From Cerioporus squamosus (lineage: Eukaryota > Basidiomycota > Agaricomycetes > Polyporales > Polyporaceae), in assembly GCA_022592435.1 (NCBI GenBank), contig JABYQS010000302.1, forward strand, positions 1 through 33,790: a stretch of DNA of 33,790 bases. The letters run 5' to 3'. A model generated the notes under the pieces. It had not been told where the DNA came from and made no database searches. It saw nothing but the letters and a program-made list of their open reading frames with translations. The position numbers and the translations under genes are program-made. Below are positions 12,015-23,271 of this stretch, one piece after another; positions within the stretch are counted from its first letter, which is position 1, and the number at the start of each line of letters is the position of its first letter.

Positions 12015-13057
12015 GCTCCCGAAGAGCGGTGGCTATCGGGGTGTTTACGCGACCGTCGGTCCGTCGAACGGCACCCATTATGTTGCTGGCCGGAGCATGG
12101 AGCTGTGTCCGGAGTGCAAAATTCACAGCACGCCGCGCTGCTCTCTAGGACGGCCGTTGGAGGACTCTACCGGTAGCAGGGGAAACATACAGTAAGTTCT
12201 TTGTCTGGCCGCTGCAACAACTGGATGCAGTGTCGCTAATTCAGGGCGTAGCTATCACCTCGAGCCTCAAGAGCATCTAGGTATTTCTGGTTGGCCGGCT
12301 GCTTCACCTCAGCTTTGCATTCAATTGGTAAGGGGTCCGGCGGCCAAGTCCTACGGCCTGCGGCGGGCGTTGACATATATAATATAGCTGCCGCGATCCC
12401 TACGAAAGGCTGAGCACCCCACACACGACGTCCTCCAATGAGACGGCCTGGCCCACTCATTGGCCGAGTAAAGAATGGCGGCCACAAGTACTACAACCAG
12501 GCAAGCGCAGACCGCAGCCTGTTCAAGCAGGTGCTTGACATGGACATCGGTTCGTTGCTCTCGGTTAGCCACCCCGAATTGTACTGGATGTTGACGTCTA
12601 CCCGACAGTCGACAAGACCGGCGACCCCGGAGCCGAGATGCGCTGGGCCGCGGTCCCTTTCCAGGAGGACATTGTCCTCTTCTACGGGATGATACTCCAC
12701 GGCTGGCCGCGCCGTGTGGTCTTCCAGAACCCGAGCAAGATGCGGGTCGCCGATGTGCTCGAGTTGCTGGCTCTCTTCGAGCAGGGCCGGCTGTACTTCC
12801 GCAAGGCGACACCGGGCGAGATCTTTGCAGCTCAAGAGTCCGTGTACAATGCTGTCCCGAGCATTCGGTTTGCTCTCCCGCTTACGCGGAACTGCCGCAG
12901 TAACCTCGGCCAGCATTGGAAGCGGCCGACGATCGACCCGGTCAAGTTCCCACCGCGGTATGCACGGAACGGGCCGAAGAGTGCACGCGGGGTTGACACA
13001 AGCGAGGACGAGGACGGCGGAGTCGTCGCAAAGATTGAGGACACAGATCAGTTCTGA
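12015..13057 (+). pseudogene. Unknown spliced gene, unit 1 copy (last exon frameshifted)
   Basis: Exon-like segments at 12015-12191 and 12252-12327, then the last coding segment from ATG 12438 to the stop at 13057. The first encodes SGGYRGVYATVGPS followed by CPECKIHSTPRC, a Cys-rich stretch that could bind metal; units 2 and 3 have Arg for the first Cys. The last segment lacks one T near 12584 relative to unit 2, so the frame is lost after about 50 residues, although the downstream sequence (from FQEDIVLFYGM on) is otherwise conserved. A TATA-like tatataatata lies about 55 bp upstream of the ATG. Family not recognised. Confidence 0.55.
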
Positions 13058-15156
13058 GGGCCTGTTGTGTATTTCAGAAATGGTGTCCTGACCTAGCTAC
13101 TATCGTCTAGAATACATACTAATCTCAGAGGTTGTACTAAAGACTTCTCTAAGCAGAAACAATGGCATTGTACTCTGCATATCGAAGACTCGACAAGAGT
13201 GACAGTTCGCTTCGGTGTACTGTGCGATCTCTTGCGCCTATGAACTAGCCGGTGATTACACCATGTCCAACAGTGTCGTCCCGTCTGTACGAGACAAGCT
13301 ATACCTCGCATGTCTGGGGCCGCTCCCCCAGCAGCCCCCCACCATGCCTCGGACTCTTCATACCTTCCACTGTGCCCGCACTCGCACTTCCTCTCTCTTC
13401 TCCCCCTCCCGTCGCCCTGCCCTGTATCTCAGGATTGCTCACACAGTGCAGACTTGGATTGTCTGAAGCAGTGGACTCATATATTGACATGTAAGTACTC
13501 ACATTTGACTACCACTACACATCCGCATCCTGACAATCGTCCGCCTGCAGTCAAGTCCTTCATAGTCAGCAGACCTCGCTCCCATATACAGGCTGGGAGC
13601 TCGAGCTCTTCTTGAGCCGGAGGACACGTAGAAGGTATGTACCGGGTACACTGTGTTTCTTGTACCGCTTGCAGCTTGCCTAGTCCACTTTCTCGCTGCA
13701 TCGTCGGCTCGGACGACATCCGTGTGTCGAATCGGTGTCGTCGGCTTGGACGACATCCGTGTGTCGAATCGGTGCTACAATCAGCGGGTGACCTCTCCAT
13801 GGCATGTTGCTGAGATCCTGCGGGCGAATCCAGTCTGTTCGAGAAGGGGAATATCCGGACGGTACCAGCGGCAAGCGCTGTCGCAGCCCGGGAACATACC
13901 CGGCCTCTCCCAGCTGTTCTCCTTCGAGGAGCGCGGCCGCAGTCTCCGCTGCTGACAGACTTCGTCGAAGTCGGTGCCTTCGGGCGCGGTACACCGTGAT
14001 GACGACGGCCGTGTTGCCAATGCTGTGGACTGTGTTGGTGAAGCCGAGGCACCGTCTGCGTGCTGCGTCAGGTCGATGAGGACTACACGGCGGGCGAGCA
14101 TTCTTGCCGCCGTGTCTCCATGATGCGGCTGCTGGTAGTGCGCGCTTGGGCAAAGAGACGTCGGCGCAAATGGCCAGCAGAGGCTAACACGCGGCCGCGA
14201 CCAGGCAGATGCGGCGCGCTCAACTCGAGCTGTCTTGTCATGCAGTCCAAGATGCTAGCGCAGGAAGGTAGTCTCCTGGACGCAAGACGGGAGTCAGCGC
14301 ACAGGTACGTACATCGTCTCCACACCTACTCTGTGCAAGCCGCTGACTGTGAGACTTAGCGCCGCCAGAGCATCCGACTCGTCCTGCCCTGGCTGCCCGG
14401 CACAACATGTCTGGCCGCAAGTCCAAGTCTGGTGTCGCGCGCAGCTACAGTGCGCAAGTGGTATGTACCGTGATTCACGTCGTCTGAGACATCGGCTCAT
14501 AGAGTCCCGCTTTCGCAGGAATGTCTGGGGAGGCGTCCGTCGCAAGAGCGGCCACTCGAGTTGCAGAGGAGACATGGCGACACAGCAGTATGTACTCGAT
14601 CCTCCTAACTGGGCTGCACGAGCTGAGTCTTAGCGCAGGATCCGATGTTCTGATTCGTCTTTGTCGGTGGGTTCGGGACTCACTTGACGCGCTGGTGTGC
14701 GCGGATTGAGTTTGCAGGTGAGCGCACAACCGTGACTTCAAGTTTGAGTACTTACAAATTGCGCAGAGCAGCTACAGCGCCGTTCAGAGCTTCGAGAGCG
14801 CGTCGGACACCAGGAGGTATGGCATATGGGCGAGACGAGGCAGAGCGGTCGTGGTGGTCGAGAGCAAGGCGGCGTACTTGGCACGTCGCACGAAGGCGTT
14901 GCTTAGGCGCCTGTGCTCTCCGCACTCTGCGCGAGGACGCATTCTGGTAGTGTGCGCTGTAGGAACACTTACGGTAGACTTACAGGCTCGGAATATATCT
15001 CTTGACGCACACAATTGCTATCCGAGTCTCGACACTGCCTGAACGCACTCGAACGTATGTCGGTGGAACGAAATATATTCGCCAACTCTATGTACAAGAC
15101 GCGCCCGTCCGCAATCTGCGCCGCGGTACACCCCGTCGCACCTCACTGCGCCCATA
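13058..15156 (+). other. Right arm of unit 1: intron-like plus-strand segments, no recognised product
   Basis: A canonical plus-strand intron at 13491-13550 (gtaagtactc, catcctgac, cctgcag) follows an open frame ending SEAVDSYID. Further candidates match the unit-2 introns at 24483-24537 and 24639-24696. A short N-terminus-like MSGRKSKSGVARSYSAQV starts at 14407 and ends exactly at a gtatgt donor. Stops between candidate exons prevented a full gene model. Unit 1 alone carries a 37-bp direct duplication in this arm. Confidence 0.4.
13701..13774. repeat. 37-bp direct duplication, unit 1 only
   Basis: Two adjacent 37-bp copies beginning tcgtcggctcgg and tcgtcggcttgg, differing at one base. Units 2 and 3 should have one copy; unit 2 does (near 23917), and unit 3 is cut off before this point. 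Confidence 0.85.
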
Positions 15157-15201
15157 CCGCCACCAGAACCCCCGCCACCAGACCTCCCGCCACCAGAACC
15201 C
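15157..15201 (+). repeat. 15-bp minisatellite, 3 units, at the unit 1/2 junction
   Basis: Three tandem 15-mers, ccgccaccagaaccc alternating with ccgccaccagacctc. The plus strand reads Pro-rich PPPEP/PPPDL-type repeats in one frame; the minus strand reads RGFWW/REVWW in the URB1-fragment frame. It lies about 60 bp from the breakpoint with the URB1 fragment. Confidence 0.9.
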
Positions 15202-15264
15202 CCTAAGGTCGAGGTTCCATCTGGCACATCTCGTTCGCGCTCCTCCGACCCGCCGCCACGAGGC

Positions 15265-16839
15265 GAAGGAGGTCATCGGGACAGCAAGCGATACGACCGC
15301 GCCGAAGAAGGCGATGTTCGCGAGCCACTTCGAGGACAGGCGCGGCTCCAGCGCGAGGCCGGCAGAAGCCCAGTACCCAGAGACCAGTTCCGGACAGGCT
15401 GAGAGGATCTTGAGGGCGAGCTCCTGCTGACGGGGGTCCTCGTTCACTTTCAGCGTCTTCACGACGTTGGCTAGGATCTTGTTGTAGATTTTGCCGCCTT
15501 TCTGGGAAGAGTCGACGTCCGTGCGTCCGTCGCCTGAGTCGCCTGCGCCGCGCTGTCCCTCGTCGGTCTCGCGTGGATACCAACCCCTGTCAGCGAAACA
15601 CAGGCCAACCCCCGGGCGACTACACAGTGCCAACAAGAAGTGGTGAACCACGTCAGCCGGAACTGACTCCGCGTCCGGACCTTCGGGCGCGTTCCTGTCG
15701 TATAGGCGCAAGAGCTGCGGAAGAGCAGAGATCAGCTCTGCCTGGACATTTCGAGAACGGTGAAACGAACCTGCGACAAGGTGGACTCGCTGAACACTTG
15801 GATCTTCAGCGTACGCTTCAGCTTCGGGTCGGCCCAGAGCCCAGACCAGCACACTTCGAGCACTCGTCTGATGACCGAATACGAGTCTTGCCAGAGCCCC
15901 TTGAAGATTGCCGTGAACGCGTCCCGATGCTGCTCCAGGAACGCGACTTTGACAGCGGACGGACTGGTGGTGTCGACGAAGGAGAGGATGAACAGGAGGT
16001 AGAGCGTCCGTATGTCTAGGGGGACTCGTTCAGAAACAGGGAGGGAAGAAGAGCGAGACAGTCCTCACCCGGTCGAACGAGCGAATCGACGTCTTCGCCG
16101 CCTTTCGATTTCCTCCGCATGTGGAGCAGCTTCGGCAGAGACTACACCTGCGGTGTCAGAGACGACTGAAGCAGCAAATACTGGTGCACACGGACCTTCA
16201 TCTCCCATGCAAACGCGTCCAGGACGGCTTTGCGCTCTCGTCCACCCCATAGCTGGTCAGGCTGTTGTAGAGCTTCAGGGCCGCGAGGACGAGGTCGGTG
16301 TGCTGCCCAGCGAGGTATTGGTTGAGCAGTTGGGACCACTGCTGGGAAAGAAGCGTTCGCAGGATAGGCTGGGCATAGACATGGTAGGTATAATGGGTAG
16401 ACAAGACGTTGATGAGGGCGGAGAACAGGCCGACGATGACTGTCAGTAGCGACATTTGTCTCTGGTCACTATGTTAGAGGCTGAACTTCGCGGGCTTCAG
16501 TGCAAACGCGACGTACCGAGTTTGCGCTTTCCCAGACCAAGAACAGCTCCTGCGCCCCCGGGTCTTCATCGAGCCAAGCCTTGGCGAGGAGCAGACGTTC
16601 GTCGTTCGCCTGGACAGGCGGCTCGTTTGGCTTGACCGTGAGTTGGTTCCGGAGAGCAGTCAGACCTGCAAAGACCATGATGACTCGCACCGAGAGCGAG
16701 AGATAGATGACTCACCTTCTATGAGCCCAGCCTCACTCTGCGCTTTGAAGACATGCCTGATCTCCGAGGATGTTTTGTACTGGAAGGATGGCTCGACCTT
16801 GCGCTTCTTGTGCGGCGGCGGAACGTCGCGAACGGGCAT
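15265..16839 (-). pseudogene. URB1: URB1 5' fragment, copy 2 (exons 1 to part of 6, exon 3 frameshift)
   Basis: This repeats the first part of URB1 copy 1 with the same splice pattern: exons 16839-16716, 16665-16517, 16461-16196, 16141-16069, 16015-15771, and 15714 down to the unit boundary. Exon 1 is 124 bp and keeps phase with exon 2, unlike copy 1. Exon 3 is 266 bp instead of 267 because one base is missing in the run near 16246, and this throws the frame after NSLTSYG. Exon 5 is intact (ESTLSQ) and exon 6 retains the conserved GVGLCFADRGWYPRE stretch. Homology to URB1 stops after VVSLAVPMTSF; the reading frame then runs across the unit junction and the short minisatellite to a stop at 15088. 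With no NopRA1 domain it cannot encode a normal URB1. Confidence 0.85.
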
Positions 16840-17881
16840 CCTCAAGTTGCAGTTTGGTAGTATGTCGCCGGCTGCGCGTGAGGTGGCAGCACTCAGACTG
16901 GCACAAGTAGGCAGATGAGAGGAATGATAATGAGGAGAAGGGCCAACCGTACTGTGCACAGGCAGCCTGAGCGCGATCGAAAATGATCTGGCGCCGGAAG
17001 TGACGTCCAGACGCGACGCGGTCACATGCGGGGCCTTCTCGATGGCTCCTCCTCCTTGGCTCACGACGTCGACTCGGAGTCGTCTCTGCACGCCATCGCA
17101 CGACGCCCGCCTCCGCCCGCATTGCACGACGCCCGACGGCCGTCCTTCGTTCTCACGACCTCGTCCAACGCCGCTGTTGCGCACAAGAGCGACCACCCGC
17201 CTCCTCTCTGTCCTCGCTCCCGTCCTCTCTCGCTCTCTCTTCGACACCCCTCCGTCCATCTGCGCCTGCAAGACGTGCGTGCATACGCGCTGCGCCCCGG
17301 CTTGTGTAGCATCGCGCTAGACATACGCCGCCTGTATCTACACTACTCCAATGCATGCCGGTTTCCTTTCGCACTCTCCGTCCCTATCCACCGCAGCAGC
17401 CCTGCCCGTGCGCCATCGCAAGGCCGGTGTGTGGTTTGCAGACGAGCACTTGTACGTCGTCCGGCCTGCAGCAAATAACCGACCGCTCCCATGGCACAAG
17501 AGCACGGCAAGTGACGTCGTTCACATCCTCACGTTTCCATGTCCTGACCGCCCGCGTTCAGATCAACACTCGTCACTTATCCCCGGACATAACGTCGCTG
17601 CGATTGGCTGTACTCGTGCATAAAAACGGCAGCCTGAGCGTCGCCTCCAACGCCTCTCTCGTTGGGCACGAACTCAATCATATTCAAGTACCACGGTAAG
17701 TGAGAGCAACACTACGATACTAATACATCAACTACAGCTGCGGGTGCCTGATGTCCCCATTCCGAATTCCAGCATCCACCATACAACAAGGGTCTCGCGC
17801 TCTCCCACTCGCCTCGCTATACACTCCTCTCGCATGACGCATACCTCGCCCTGGACGCGAATACAACCCACAGGCTATACG

Positions 17882-18065
17882 TCATTCAAAGCCGTGTGCC
17901 GCTATGCCACGCTCGTACAGTCGGACATCCGCTGGCTGTGCTTGAACACAACGTCAGTGCATGTGTTTGAATAGGCAAAGGACATCTACTCACCGTGGAT
18001 AACGGTCCCGCAGAACGGGGTGACAGGGACAAAGGGCAGGAAGGCGGCGACCGACAAACGTTCAT
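17882..18065 (-). CDS. Possible 41-aa spliced small ORF, unit 2
   Basis: The minus strand starts with MNVCRSPPSCPL at 18065 and is cut by a 58-bp intron at 17936-17993 (gtgagt donor, cactgac branch site, cacag acceptor). It continues in phase to ADVRLYERGIAAHGFE and a stop at 17882. The intron signals are strong and conserved in all three units, and a TATA-like box lies upstream. The peptide resembles nothing I recognise. It could instead be a 5' non-coding exon and intron of a longer minus-strand transcript. Confidence 0.35.
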
Positions 18066-18214
18066 GCCGGGACGTCTGTCGAGGACGCGGGAGCAGCAGC
18101 CACGACGACGGGGATCGACGAGGAGACAGCGAAGGTGTGGCGGCGGGAGACGGGCGGTGGAGGGCGAAGGGCGAGCGGTAGGGATCCTGGCCGGACACCT
18201 TCCTCACAGCCCAG

Positions 18215-18222
18215 TACTTATA
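18215..18222 (-). promoter_or_regulatory. TATA-box-like element, unit 2
   Basis: Minus-strand TATAAGTA about 150 bp upstream of the ATG (18065) of a small spliced ORF. Position and sequence match units 1 and 3. Confidence 0.4.
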
Positions 18223-18889
18223 CGCCTTTCCCCAGCGCAAACATGCCACGCCCAGCACGCACCCGTCTCCAGCGCCCTGTGCGGACATCAAGACTCGCAC
18301 GCCCGCGCTCCCTGAGGTCCGTGTGCGCGTCATCTCTCCCGAACTACGCTGAACATGTCCAGCCGTCGCGTATTAACAGCCCAATCCAGACAGACCCGAG
18401 CGCAACGCCACGCAAGAGACCGTGATCAAGACGCCGCGCGACTGGCTCCGGTACTCGCGAAGACTCCTCGGCGGACAACTGTACAGAGTGGCAGAGGGGA
18501 GAACACCAACCTCGACGAGAGGCCAGGACTATTCTCAAGCGTCGCATCAGCGTTGTCAACGTGCACTCTCGCCCAGGGACCGAAGGACCGAAGATCAGGA
18601 CCAACGACACCTCCGCCTCGCAAGGTTCAGTCGGCCTCGTACGCGCCGTGCGTCGTACCGATACGTACGCACGCACGTCGGTCTTCGATCGACTGCTCGC
18701 AAGGTGTATCGTCGTCGGGCGCGGGCTCGTCGGTCGACCTGGAGGGCGATGCGCAGTGGGTCTCCGATCGGCTGCGCAGCTCAAACATCCTGCGGAGTAC
18801 GTACGAAGTACAAGCCCGATGTCGTGCATGCGATCCGTACCGGACTCGCTTTCGAGTGACGGTGCACACTGTGAGTAGTCTTCGAGCGT

Positions 18890-20350
18890 GCTGCAGCGTC
18901 GCACCGTTTCGACTGACGTGCTGCCCCGACGCCGAACAGTGACCGCGGCCCAAGACCATTCAGTGAAAGCGACGTCGCTCGGCTTGCGCGAAAGGCGACG
19001 TTCTGGAAGTTGCGACTCACGCACTCGTCGCCCGGGAGCCCCGCCGTTGACGACGCGTCGTCGCCGGCCGTTTTCAGTCGACACCGCGCACTCAGCTGCG
19101 TCCTCACAAGCTCGAATCTCGCGTCCGCACCTCCGCTGTGCATCGGCAGGCGGCGGACGCAGTCTCGAGCCGCGACAGCAGCCGGGAGGTGCAGGTCCGT
19201 ACCGGTGACCTCTGACCAGCTCACACACAGTTGGTCGCATACACCGCCGGACAAGTGGCGAACGAACGTTCAACAGCCTGCGATCGTAACCATCATCGGC
19301 CCCCGCCCGTTGTTCGGAACTCAAACTACAACTTCAAGCCGAGCAAGCTCGAGCTGGAGGTGCGGTACGTACTCGCGACAGGAAGGGTCCTCAGGCACGG
19401 GCCATGGAGCCGGGAGTTTCGCGTGCACGCTCGTCGGAGCTCGGTGCACGGCGCACACAGATGGTGAACTGTGAGTGTCTCCTCGTCTTCCCTTTTGCGC
19501 TTCGGTTGTATGTACGTAGCGGATGGCGGACGTACTTGCGAGTGCTCCTCGCGCTGTCGTGTTGCGCCTTCAGGGCGAGGATTCGAGTGGTGTTCGACTG
19601 AGCTGCAGCGTCGCACCGTTTCGACTGACGATCGAACTCGGGCAGCGACTCGCGATTCCGCGACTGCGAGCATGCGGAGACCTTACGCTGATGTCTGACT
19701 CGCATGCTTTGCAGGGCCCCTTCCGTGCTGTCCCGACGCCGAACAGCAACCGCGGCTCAAGATCATGCAGTGACAGCGACGTCGCTCAGCGTGCGCGAAG
19801 GGCGACGTTCTGGAAGTTGCGACTCAGGGACTCGTCGCCCGGGAGCCCCGCCGTTGATGTCGCCAGCCATTCTCGGTCGACACTGCGCACTCAGCTGCGT
19901 CCTCGCAACCTCGAATCTCGTGTGCGCACCTCCGCTGTGTAGCGGGCGTACTCTCGAGTCTCGACAGAAGCCGGGAGGTGCAGGTCTGCGCCAGCGACCA
20001 GCAGCCACGCAAGGTCGGTCGAATACGCCGCCGGACAAAGTGCGAACAAACGTGCCATCGTAACCATCATCAGCCCCCGCCTGTCGTTCGGAACACAAGT
20101 TACAAGCCGAGCAAGCTCGAGCCGGAGCTGCAGTTCGTACTCGCGACAGTCAAGCAACAGATGGGGTCGTCGGGCGGGTGTCAGGGAGCCGGGAGTTTCG
20201 CATGCACGCTCGTCGGAGCTCGGTGCACGGCGGACGCAGATGGTGAGTGTGTCCCCTCGTCCTCCTCTCGTGCTTTGGTTGCATGTACGTAGAACATAGC
20301 GGACACACACGCGAGTTCTGCTCGCGTTGTCACGTTGCGCCTTCAGGGCG
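18890..20350. repeat. Nested direct sub-repeats in unit 2 (two copies, about 0.7 kb each)
   Basis: Two direct copies, about 18890-19590 and 19603-20350, each starting near gctgcagcgtcgcaccgttt and ending near tgcgccttcagggcg. Copy B keeps a stretch (about 19620-19720) that copy A lacks here but that is present in unit 3 copy A. The 1.3-1.5-kb pattern of unit 1 is absent; only its first half is duplicated. Confidence 0.8.
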
Positions 20351-22236
20351 CGATTCATGTGTGGACGGCGTGCGTCCGGGTCGATATCTGCACCGTCGCG
20401 ACGTTCGGACTTGGGATGGCGATGCTCGAGTCGGGAGCAGGGCGAGCATCTTGTTTGGCGTGCAGCTGGCGATCGAGGTGCTTCGCAGACGGGGCAAGCT
20501 GAGTCAGTCGCCGCCGCGGACGGGACTCGAGATCGCCGTCAGGGTGCTCGACACTCAGTGCATGGTCTGGGGCATCCGGATAGTAGATACGACGCTGTGA
20601 CGACACGACAACTGTTCTGCCGGCTCGTCGCTTGCGCCAACGTCCGGCGCACCATGCATGGCATTTCTGTGCGGTTCTGCGAGTGGAGGAGCAGCTCGAG
20701 ACTGCAGTGGACTCGACGCACATTTGCTGTGTTGTGTGTGGAACCTGCCAGTGCTCTTGCTGGAGCTGAGAGACTCGAGAAGCTCCCGCCGATCCTGCGC
20801 CATCTTGACATGGTTGTAAGGCTCGTGCCTTGTCGACATAGAGCGATGATGAGGATGCTATCGGTCGCGAGCGGTGCGTTACAGACATCCGAGTCGCTGA
20901 ATGTCGCGCAGAGAGATGCTGGGAAGCAGCCATTCCGAGGGTGCGTCGAGCGAGCAACAACCTGCCGTTCTCTACTGGCCAGTGGCCTTGCTACGCACCC
21001 GAGTTCACGCTGAGTTTGTGGATGAGTTGCTCTAGAAGCTTGCGCAATAGTCTGCGTACTGGAGTCGCTCCTCTCTTCCGATTGCATTCACGGCATTTGC
21101 ATTCACATCTCTCGGAAACTGACGGCATGTTGTGACAGGTCCTGACACAGGGAGACTGCGACGAAGACGCAGCGCACGGGCTTTGTTCTTGCATGCTCCG
21201 TGCTTCGTACCTACGAGACGACGACCCTGGAGAGACCCCGCCTACTCAGAACCCGCTGAGGGGCACGGGTATGCGACAATCGCCTCTCATCGCTCGCTGT
21301 CGAAGGGTAAGCACGGAGGCTTTACTCGTACGCTGTGCTCTCACCTCCGACTCGATTGCAGGTTCGCCCTTGTAGTCGTCTTGTCCAATGCTGTGGAGAA
21401 CATAAAGTGTGATGTATTTTCAACTGTTCTCTATGTGCGTACAGTCTGATCATGTAGAGTACCTACTAGCAATGCCAGGGGCCATAGCCCGAGTATGCTC
21501 GCTCCGGAAGCCTGAGGCGAGTAGCGGAACTTCCCCTCGCGCCTGCTTGTCCCGACCGACCCTGTCTCCGTTACGTCGACTCGGACGAGCAGCAGCAAGA
21601 GACCGCTAGAGCGCGGTGTCTATCGGACATGACGGCTCGTTGCTTGCAGGATTCCCGGGCCTCCACTTTGACCTATCCACCTATTCTGTTGTGAAAAAGC
21701 TCGAGCACGTCGACTGTTGTGCGCTGCAAGTTGCAAGGCCTCGGACGCAAGACCCGAGTCTCCTCGTCTCCTCATTCACTGTGCGCGCACTGCGCGCACC
21801 GTACAGGCTCGAGCCGGTGCCAGACTAGCGAGCTGCACCAAGCCGAGCATCCGCGGACATGCAGGTAGTGTCTAATCGACGCGAGGATCGATCACACGCC
21901 GGGACCGCTTCATCTGGCGGGTGCATAGCTCGTCCTCGGCCGGCTCAGTCTGCACTTCGACGTGCGACTCTGCTTGCAACCTGCATACGTTTCCGACTGC
22001 CTCAGCTTGCTGGTACTGTGCTGATACCTTCCTCTAGTGAACCAACACGAGAGTCGCGCAGGACGAGCCGTGCCACCTACAGCATCACTGGTATGTCACG
22101 GAGAACTTGCGAACAGTATTCGGCCAACCGCAGCAACCGCAAAGGTGCACGACATCGCGTAAGTTCGTTCGGGGTGACCTGCTGCGAAGGGTCTGCTCGG
22201 TGTTCGATTCAACCTTGTTCACAGTAACATCTTCAG

Positions 22237-23271
22237 GCTCCCGAAGAGCGGTGGCTATCGGGGTGTTTACGCGACCGTCGGTCCGTCGGACAGCACCCAT
22301 TATGTTGCTGGCCGGAGCATGGAGCTGCGTCCGGAGTGCAACATTCACAGCGTGCCGCGCTGCTCTCTAGGATGGCCATTGGAAGACTCTCCCGGTAGCA
22401 GAGAAAACATACAGTAAGTTCTCTGTCTGGCCGCTGCAGCAACTGGACGCAGCATTGCTAGGCGTAGCTATTACCTCGAGCTCGAAGAGCATCTAGGTAT
22501 CTCTGTCCGGCCGGCTGCTTCACCTCGGCTTTGCATTCGATCGGTAATGGGGGGCCGGCAGCCAAGTCTTGAGGCCTGCGGTGGGCATTGAAATATATAT
22601 AAAACAGCCGCAATCAACAGGATAATTCGAACCACCCCGCACATCCTCCAATGACACGGCCTGGCCCACTCATTGGCCGAGCAAAGAATGGCGGCCACAA
22701 GTACTACAACCAGGCAGGTGCAGACCGCGGCCTGTTCAAGCAGGTGCTTGACATGGACATCGGTTCGTTGCTCTCGGTTAGCCCCTCCGAATTGTACTTG
22801 GATGTTGATGTCTACCCGACAGTCGACAAGACCGGCGACCCCGGAGCCGAGATGCGCTGGGCCGCGGTCCCTTTCCAGGAGGACATTGTCCTCTTCTACG
22901 GGATGATACTCCACGGCTGGCCGCGCCGTGTGGTCTTCCAGAACCCGAGCAAGATGCGGGTCGCCGATGTGCTCGAGTTGCTGGCTCTCTTCGAGCAGGG
23001 CCGGCTGTACTTCCGCAAGGCGACACCGGGCGAGATCTTTGCAGCTCAAGAGTCCGTGTACAATGCTGTCCCGAGCATTCGGTTTGCTCTCCCGCTTACA
23101 CGGAACTGCCGCAGTAACCTCGGCCAGCATTGGAAGCGGCCAACGATCGACCCGGTCAAGTTCCCACCGCGGTATGCACGGAACGGGCCGAAGAGTGCAC
23201 GCGGGGTTGACACAAGCGAGGACGAGGACGGCGGAGTCGTCGCAAAGATTGAGGACACAGATCAGTTCTGA
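22237..23271 (+). CDS. Unknown protein, intact copy (206-aa ORF, probably the last exon of a longer spliced gene)
   Basis: The open frame from ATG 22651 to 23271 encodes 206 aa. It includes GRAKNGGHKYYNQ, an acidic run (ELYLDVDVYPTVDKTGD), AAVPFQEDIVLFYGMILHGW, a Leu-rich helix-like ADVLELLALFEQGRLYF, and an acidic tail ending IEDTDQF. I do not recognise the family. Two upstream exons can be joined in frame: 22237-22413 (SGGYRGVYATVGPSDSTHYV) and 22468-22543. Introns of 54 and 77 bp have GT...AG ends, and codons before the ATG stay open (22621-22650). A further canonical donor at 22159 suggests still earlier exons. Alternatively the TATA box at 22594 drives a single-exon gene from 22651. Unit 2 has the only uninterrupted copy. 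Confidence 0.6.
22594..22604 (+). promoter_or_regulatory. TATA-like element upstream of the 206-aa ORF
   Basis: tatatataaaa lies 47-57 bp before ATG 22651. Unit 3 has a version two bases shorter and unit 1 a rearranged tatataatata. It falls in the 77-bp candidate intron 22544-22620, so it is either a core promoter or just the AT-rich part of an intron. Confidence 0.35.

Larger units (their letters stand above)
4570..15264. repeat. Tandem segmental duplication, unit 1 (about 10.7 kb)
   Basis: The leftmost unit of a head-to-tail array. The left edge is where sequence shared by all three units begins (gaaggaggtc, inside URB1 exon 6). To its left is single-copy URB1; to the left of the same point in units 2 and 3 is the end of the preceding unit. 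The unit holds URB1 exons 1-6 (part), the upstream region, nested sub-repeats, the unknown spliced gene (broken here), and the right arm with a 3-unit minisatellite. It is longer than unit 2 mainly because of extra sub-repeat sequence between about 8.9 and 10.4 kb. Confidence 0.93.

Noticed and set aside
15157..15215. Telomere-like or CRISPR-like repeat at the unit junction
   Set aside because: The repeat is ccgccaccag-based with a 15-bp period and no spacers; the ccctaa in ccccctaagg occurs once only.
18344..19324. 326-aa minus-strand ORF in unit 2
   Set aside because: It is split into pieces in units 1 and 3, has an Arg/Ser/Ala-rich composition typical of chance ORFs in GC-rich DNA, and shows no domain.
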